Position numbers and translations under genes: made by a program
The notes under the pieces: model-generated
Databases searched by the model: none
What the model was told of the DNA's origin: nothing
The model's input: the letters and a program-made list of their open reading frames with translations, nothing else
Shown here: positions 5,336-8,733 of the stretch, piece after piece
How the letters are laid out: each line of letters begins with the position of its first letter
Numbering within the stretch: position 1 is the stretch's first letter
Source: Chloroflexota bacterium
Lineage (GTDB): Bacteria; Chloroflexota; Anaerolineae; B4-G1
Assembly: GCA_011046405.1 (NCBI GenBank)
Contig: DSAR01000489.1
Span: 1 to 8,733, forward strand
Direction of reading: 5' to 3'
DNA: 8,733 bases

Positions 5336-7027
5336 TTGGTTAGGCCTATGGTACGCTCACCTATCCGCAGCGTCAGACATCTTCAGCGTTATCGCGAAAT
5401 AATCCACGTCTTTGTTCACCATGGCTTCGGTGAACTGGTGGACACGCTGGAGCTATTGCCGTATCTTTCGCTGCCCCGACGCATACTGCGCGGCGATAAA
5501 CCCAAGCCCACGCCCCGGGGTGTGCCGCAGCGCTTGCGTATGGCCCTGGAAGACCTGGGGCCGACGTTCATCAAGCTGGGGCAGGTACTCAGCACCCGCC
5601 CCGACATTCTCCCAATGGAATATATCCTTGAGCTTTCCAAGCTCCAGGACGCCGTGCCCCCGGTCGCCTGGTCGGCCATCAGAGAACGGATCGACACGGA
5701 ACTGGGATGCCCCTTAGAGGAGGTTTTCACCGATTTCGAGCCTGCGCCCATCGCCGCGGCCTCTCTCTCCCAGGTACACGCGGCCACACTCCCCAACGGG
5801 GATTCCGTCGTCGTCAAGGTCCAACGCCCCAATATCCAAAACGTGATCGAGACGGATCTCGAGATTCTCTTCGACGTCGCCCGCCTCGCCCAAGAACGTA
5901 CGCCCCTGGGAGAGATATACGACCTGCCCGGTATTGCCGAGGAATTCGCCACGACGTTAAGGGCCGAACTAAACTTCTATCGCGAGGGACGAAATGCCGA
6001 TCGTTTTCGAGAGAACTTCGCCGAAGAGGAATACCTGCACATACCCCGCGTCTACTGGGACTACACGACTCGGCGACTGCTCATCCTGGAGCGGATACAC
6101 GGTATCAAAATTGACGACGTCGAGACGCTTGATGCCACTGGCTACGACCGCCACCAGATTGCCTTGAATGCCGCCCGTATGATCGTCCAGGAAGTCCTAC
6201 AAGATGGTTTCTTCCACGCTGATCCCCACCCGGGAAATTTCGTCGTCATGCCGGGGGAGGTCATTGGCGCGATGGATTTTGGTATGGTCGGTTACCTGAA
6301 CCAGCAGCTCCGCACCGATTTGATGCGCCTCTACGTCGTCGCCATTCAATTGGACGAGGAGGGGATTGTCGATCAACTCATTCGCATCGGGTTCACCCGA
6401 GGGCGCGTGAACCGGGCAAAGCTCCAGCACGACGTCGGCCGGCTATTGCGCAAGTATCACGGCATGCCGCTGGGTACGATCCGCGCCAGGGAAGTCATCG
6501 AGGACGTCATGCCCCTGGCCTTCCGCTATAACCTGAAGTTGCCCGCAGACCTGTGGTTACTGGGTAAGACTTTGACCATGATGGAAGGCGTAGGACTGAA
6601 ACTGGACCCTGATTTCGACATCTTCGCCGTCTCCCGGCCTTACGTCCGGCGTTTTGTGTGGCAATTGGCGCTTCCAGGCGTTTGGGGCCCGCCCCTTATC
6701 AAGGGTATCAACAATTGGACCGATTTGCTAGCGAACCTCCCCCGTGTTGGATCACAGGCATTAAGTCGTATTGAACGCGGGGAGATGGAAATCAAGATCC
6801 AGCACAAAGGATTGAGCAAAGCGTTGGACCGGCTAGATCAAACGGCCAACCGGCTCTCCCTCAGCATTCTCCTGGCTGCACTCATCGTTGGCCTGGCCCT
6901 CCTCATCCCCACCTTCAATCTGGCCGAACAGTGGGGCCTGGCCACGATAGTGGTCATCACCGGTTTCGCCGGCGTCAGCCTGCTGGGGTTATGGCTCGTT
7001 TTCTCAATATGGCGTTCGGGCAGGTAG
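5336..7027 (+). CDS. ABC1/AarF/UbiB-family atypical protein-kinase-like ATPase
   Basis: A 563-residue membrane-anchored member of the ABC1 (AarF/UbiB/COQ8) family, whose members have an atypical kinase fold and are tied to isoprenoid-quinone or lipid metabolism. The family marks are complete: KLGQ (80-83, the KxGQ motif), the Ala-rich loop IAAASLSQVH (139-148) that replaces the P-loop, VVKVQRP with Lys161, AELNFYREGRNADRF (210-224), the catalytic loop HADPHPGN (294-301) and MDFG (313-316). Two TM helices close the protein (about 500-522 and 532-555), the usual UbiB anchor. TTG 5336 has AAGGA (5326-5330) 5 nt upstream. An in-frame ATG at 5348 is the alternative and would be 17 nt from that site. 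The mobile element ends 16 bp before the TTG, and the ribosome-binding site lies in its right target duplication. It is transcribed away from the glycan cluster. The exact substrate is unknown. Confidence 0.95.
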   Translation: MVRPMVRSPIRSVRHLQRYREIIHVFVHHGFGELVDTLELLPYLSLPRRILRGDKPKPTPRGVPQRLRMALEDLGPTFIKLGQVLSTRPDILPMEYILELSKLQDAVPPVAWSAIRERIDTELGCPLEEVFTDFEPAPIAAASLSQVHAATLPNGDSVVVKVQRPNIQNVIETDLEILFDVARLAQERTPLGEIYDLPGIAEEFATTLRAELNFYREGRNADRFRENFAEEEYLHIPRVYWDYTTRRLLILERIHGIKIDDVETLDATGYDRHQIALNAARMIVQEVLQDGFFHADPHPGNFVVMPGEVIGAMDFGMVGYLNQQLRTDLMRLYVVAIQLDEEGIVDQLIRIGFTRGRVNRAKLQHDVGRLLRKYHGMPLGTIRAREVIEDVMPLAFRYNLKLPADLWLLGKTLTMMEGVGLKLDPDFDIFAVSRPYVRRFVWQLALPGVWGPPLIKGINNWTDLLANLPRVGSQALSRIERGEMEIKIQHKGLSKALDRLDQTANRLSLSILLAALIVGLALLIPTFNLAEQWGLATIVVITGFAGVSLLGLWLVFSIWRSGR

Positions 7028-7047
7028 ACCCATCCCCAAGGTGGGCG

Positions 7048-7075
7048 TTGTCATTTTCCACTTCTATGCTATCAT
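7048..7075 (+). promoter_or_regulatory. Possible promoter after the kinase gene, toward the LysM gene
   Basis: TTGTCA (7048-7053, five of six bases), a 16-bp spacer ending in TGC, and TATCAT (7070-7075, five of six) form a fair extended -10 promoter. It begins about 20 bp after the kinase stop. If used, the LysM transcript would have a leader of roughly 435 nt containing all the repeats and hairpins of this region. Confidence 0.4.
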
Positions 7076-7103
7076 GCGCCCGTCAGATCACAATCAGGCT
7101 TTT

Positions 7104-7241
7104 GATCACGAATTGCACGAATGGACGCGAAAAACCCAAAGATTAGTGATAATTCGTGGCGAAAAATTGACCGCTTGCTAAGCCTTTATTGCCCGACATC
7201 TCTGGATCACGAATGTCACGAATAGACAAATAACACGAATG
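7104..7241. repeat. CACGAAT-type dispersed repeats, two copies
   Basis: GATCACGAATTGCACGAATGG (first 20 bases from 7104) and a second copy at about 7204-7240 (GGATCACGAATGTCACGAAT, then AACACGAATG) share a CACGAAT core spaced about 9-10 bp. An inverted copy lies at 7462-7492. The family resembles low-complexity intergenic repeats seen in several environmental bacterial groups. No protein-coding potential is apparent. Confidence 0.75.
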
Positions 7242-7245
7242 CAGA

Positions 7246-7358
7246 GCGGATCACAATCCGCACCGATGGCGCACGCCATCGGCGCGTGGGCCATTGGCAA
7301 GGTGATCAGAAGCCCATACACTGCCTGCCCGCGGCCGGATTGTGATCCGGCCGCGGGC
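7246..7358. repeat. Block of four consecutive hairpins
   Basis: There are four hairpins in 113 bp. The first is GCGGAT-CACA-ATCCGC (7246-7261). The second is CCGATGGCG-CA-CGCCATCGG (7263-7282), with a perfect 9-bp stem. The third is a weaker TGGGC/GCCCA pair (7287-7291 with 7312-7316). The fourth is a perfect 14-bp stem with loop TGTG (7327-7358, left arm GCCCGCGGCCGGAT). The first hairpin and the tip of the fourth are inverted copies of each other over 14 bp (7247-7260 and 7336-7349), so their loops CACA and TGTG are complementary. The last hairpin could terminate transcription from either side, but the T-run at 7379 is about 20 nt away. REP-like repeat DNA is the other reading. Confidence 0.7.
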
Positions 7359-7403
7359 ACAAGGCGAGCAGTTACGAATTTTTTTTTGAGTAAAATGTTA
7401 AAT

Positions 7404-7428
7404 TCTCTGTGCTCTCTGTGTCTCTGTG
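7404..7428. repeat. CTCTGTG short tandem repeat
   Basis: Three units in a row: TCTCTGTG, CTCTCTGTG and TCTCTGTG, followed by GTGAAAT. It is another short-period repeat in the same intergenic region and joins the CACGAAT copies on either side. It follows an AT-rich tract with a run of nine or ten T (from about 7379). No function is evident. Confidence 0.7.
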
Positions 7429-7461
7429 GTGAAATCTAGGCTTATTTCAGTGCAGCCATTC

Positions 7462-7492
7462 GTGAAATTCGACCATTCGTGTGATTCGTGAT
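7462..7492. repeat. Inverted copy of the CACGAAT-type repeat
   Basis: CCATTCGTGTGATTCGTGAT (7473-7492) is close to the reverse complement of the copy at 7104-7124, and another CATTCGTG lies just before it (about 7467-7474). The region 7104-7492 is therefore bracketed by inverted copies of one repeat, with the hairpin block in the middle. It ends 24 bp before the LysM start codon. Confidence 0.7.
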
Positions 7493-7516
7493 AGAAGAAT
7501 TGTTTGACACAAACCA

Positions 7517-8733
7517 ATGACTGAAGAAATAGAACGTCCAAGTACAAACGAAGAACCACGCCGCTGTCCCGCTTGTGGGACCCGGGTGGCGGCAATGGCG
7601 AAGACATGCCTGATGTGCGGCGTCTCGCTGGAACAAGCTGAAGAACTGGCCGAGGAACCGGAAGAGGAACAGGAAGAACAAACGCTCCCCATCTGGATCC
7701 GGGCCCTGATCGTGGTCGGGTTGGCGCTCGCTATTCTATCGGTGTTCAGTTTTGGCCTCTACTCCCTGATGACCGCGCAACCGGTCGAGAAAGAACCCCC
7801 CACGCCAAGTCCATCACCGACGCCCACCCGGACCCATACACCAACGCCTACGCCCACCCGGACTCCCACACCAACGCCAACAGTGACGCCCGTCCCACCG
7901 ATCTCTCATCAGGTCCAAGAAGGAGAGACCCTGAGCGACATCGCTGTCGCTTATGGCGTGAGCACAGATATCCTCATCGCCTGGAACCCCAACATCAACC
8001 CGGATCTGCTCCAGGTGGGACAGGTGATCCTGATTCCCGTCGCGACACCCACTCCCGGGCCAACGAACACGCCGAATCCCAACGTCCCCACGCCGACGCC
8101 GCCAGAGCGCGTGGTGCACATCGTGTCGCAAGGCGAGACCCTGGGCGGCATAGCCCAGCAATACGGGGTTTCTATCGCCGGCATCCGGGAGGCCAACGAT
8201 CTGCCGCCAGACGACGACACGATTCGCGTCAACCAATCGCTCATCATTCCGCTCGGCACCCCCATGCCCACCGTGACACCCACGGTCGACCCAAACGCCA
8301 CACCGACCGCGCTCCCGCCTTATCCGGCACCGGCGCTCCTCAATCCGCCCGACAACGCCATTATCGTCGGGAACGAGACCCCCATACTCCTGCAGTGGAC
8401 CGCCGTAGATATCCTACAAAACGACGAGTACTATGAGGTCAAACTCTCCCAACCATCCGGCGGACGCATTACCGCCACCCACTACCTCCGGTCCACCGCC
8501 TGGCGCGTCCCGGTCGGGATGATGCCGACGTTGGACGACAGGGTCAACCAGTTCCATTGGCAGGTCCGCGTCGTACAGGCGCAGGACAGGGGGGACGAGC
8601 AGCCGCCAATCTATCAACCGATCGGCGAACCCAGCCGGATTCGCCGTTTCACCTGGTTACGCGTCACACCGACCCCCTCGGCGACGCCCACCGCCACCGC
8701 CACCCCGACGATCACGCCCAGCCCCACCAGGAC
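7517..8733 (+). CDS. Zinc-ribbon, single-TM, double-LysM protein, 3' end cut by the window edge
   Basis: A membrane-anchored protein with a peptidoglycan- or glycan-binding outer part; about 405 codons are visible and the frame is still open at the window end. In order: a short zinc ribbon with CPAC (17-20) and CLMC (31-34); an acidic Glu-rich linker (39-55); one TM helix (about 60-85); a Thr-Pro-rich linker (94-128); LysM 1 (131-174, from HQVQEGETLSDIAVAYGV to VGQVILIP); a second Pro/Thr linker; LysM 2 (about 200-245, from HIVSQGETLGGIAQQYGV to NQSLIIP); then a beta-rich domain (about 274-385, LLNPPDNAIIV to FTWLRV) and another Thr-Pro tract. The zinc ribbon should be cytoplasmic and the rest external. 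ATG 7517 is chosen because the ribbon follows it; no clear Shine-Dalgarno precedes it. LysM binds N-acetylglucosamine-containing glycans in known families. The role here is unknown; a cell-wall-linked sensor or scaffold is inference. Confidence 0.88.
   Translation, partial: MTEEIERPSTNEEPRRCPACGTRVAAMAKTCLMCGVSLEQAEELAEEPEEEQEEQTLPIWIRALIVVGLALAILSVFSFGLYSLMTAQPVEKEPPTPSPSPTPTRTHTPTPTPTRTPTPTPTVTPVPPISHQVQEGETLSDIAVAYGVSTDILIAWNPNINPDLLQVGQVILIPVATPTPGPTNTPNPNVPTPTPPERVVHIVSQGETLGGIAQQYGVSIAGIREANDLPPDDDTIRVNQSLIIPLGTPMPTVTPTVDPNATPTALPPYPAPALLNPPDNAIIVGNETPILLQWTAVDILQNDEYYEVKLSQPSGGRITATHYLRSTAWRVPVGMMPTLDDRVNQFHWQVRVVQAQDRGDEQPPIYQPIGEPSRIRRFTWLRVTPTPSATPTATATPTITPSPTR

Noticed and set aside
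7028..7050. CCCA/GGTGGG pairing as a terminator for the kinase gene
   Set aside because: The stem is short and imperfect, and the following sequence (TTGTCATTTT) is not a convincing T-run.
7504..7509. TTGACA as a -35 element for the LysM gene
   Set aside because: The hexamer is only 7 nt before the ATG, so a promoter using it would start transcription inside the gene, and no -10 is visible at the right distance.
7814..8301. Minus-strand ORFs opposite the LysM gene
   Set aside because: The plus frame shows two clear LysM domains and TP linkers; the opposite frames are Gly/Arg-rich shadows.

Overview
The window looks like chromosomal DNA of a GC-rich environmental bacterium, most likely a member of the Chloroflexota (Anaerolineae-like). 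This is inferred from gene architecture, not from any marker gene. The supporting traits are a multi-spanning GT-C type membrane protein fused to two beta-sandwich modules, a zinc-ribbon/TM/LysM protein with Thr-Pro linkers, and 7-8 bp tandem repeats both between and inside genes. There is no rRNA, tRNA, CRISPR array or transposase gene.

Layout. Positions 1-4738 are a minus-strand cluster of three surface-glycan genes, read right to left: a complete GT4 glycosyltransferase (3551-4738), a polytopic GT-C/DUF2142-like membrane protein (844-3396), and a second GT4 glycosyltransferase cut by the window edge (1-778). A near-consensus sigma70-type promoter (4865-4893) probably drives them. Together they fit assembly of a lipid-linked or extracellular polysaccharide: cytoplasmic GT4 enzymes add sugars from activated donors, and the GT-C-like protein may act on the outer membrane face. 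Acceptor and product cannot be told.

The divergent intergenic region 4739-5335 holds that promoter, a set of TTAGG-C-CCTAA palindromes, and a 217-bp element (5103-5319). The element has perfect 16-bp terminal inverted repeats and abutting 10-bp direct repeats. It has the structure of a MITE, and its whole interior folds into one nested stem with two apical hairpins. It sits directly on the ribosome-binding region of the next gene, an ABC1/AarF/UbiB-family atypical kinase (5336-7027, plus strand).

Positions 7028-7516 are a repeat-rich intergenic region: CACGAAT-type repeats, a four-hairpin block, a CTCTGTG repeat and a possible promoter. It is followed by the 3'-truncated zinc-ribbon/LysM gene (7517-8733, plus strand).

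The main unusual theme is repeat DNA of intergenic character inside protein-coding genes without loss of frame. All three glycosyltransferase-cluster genes carry at least one such segment, and octamer arrays sharing one unit lie on both sides of the membrane-protein gene.
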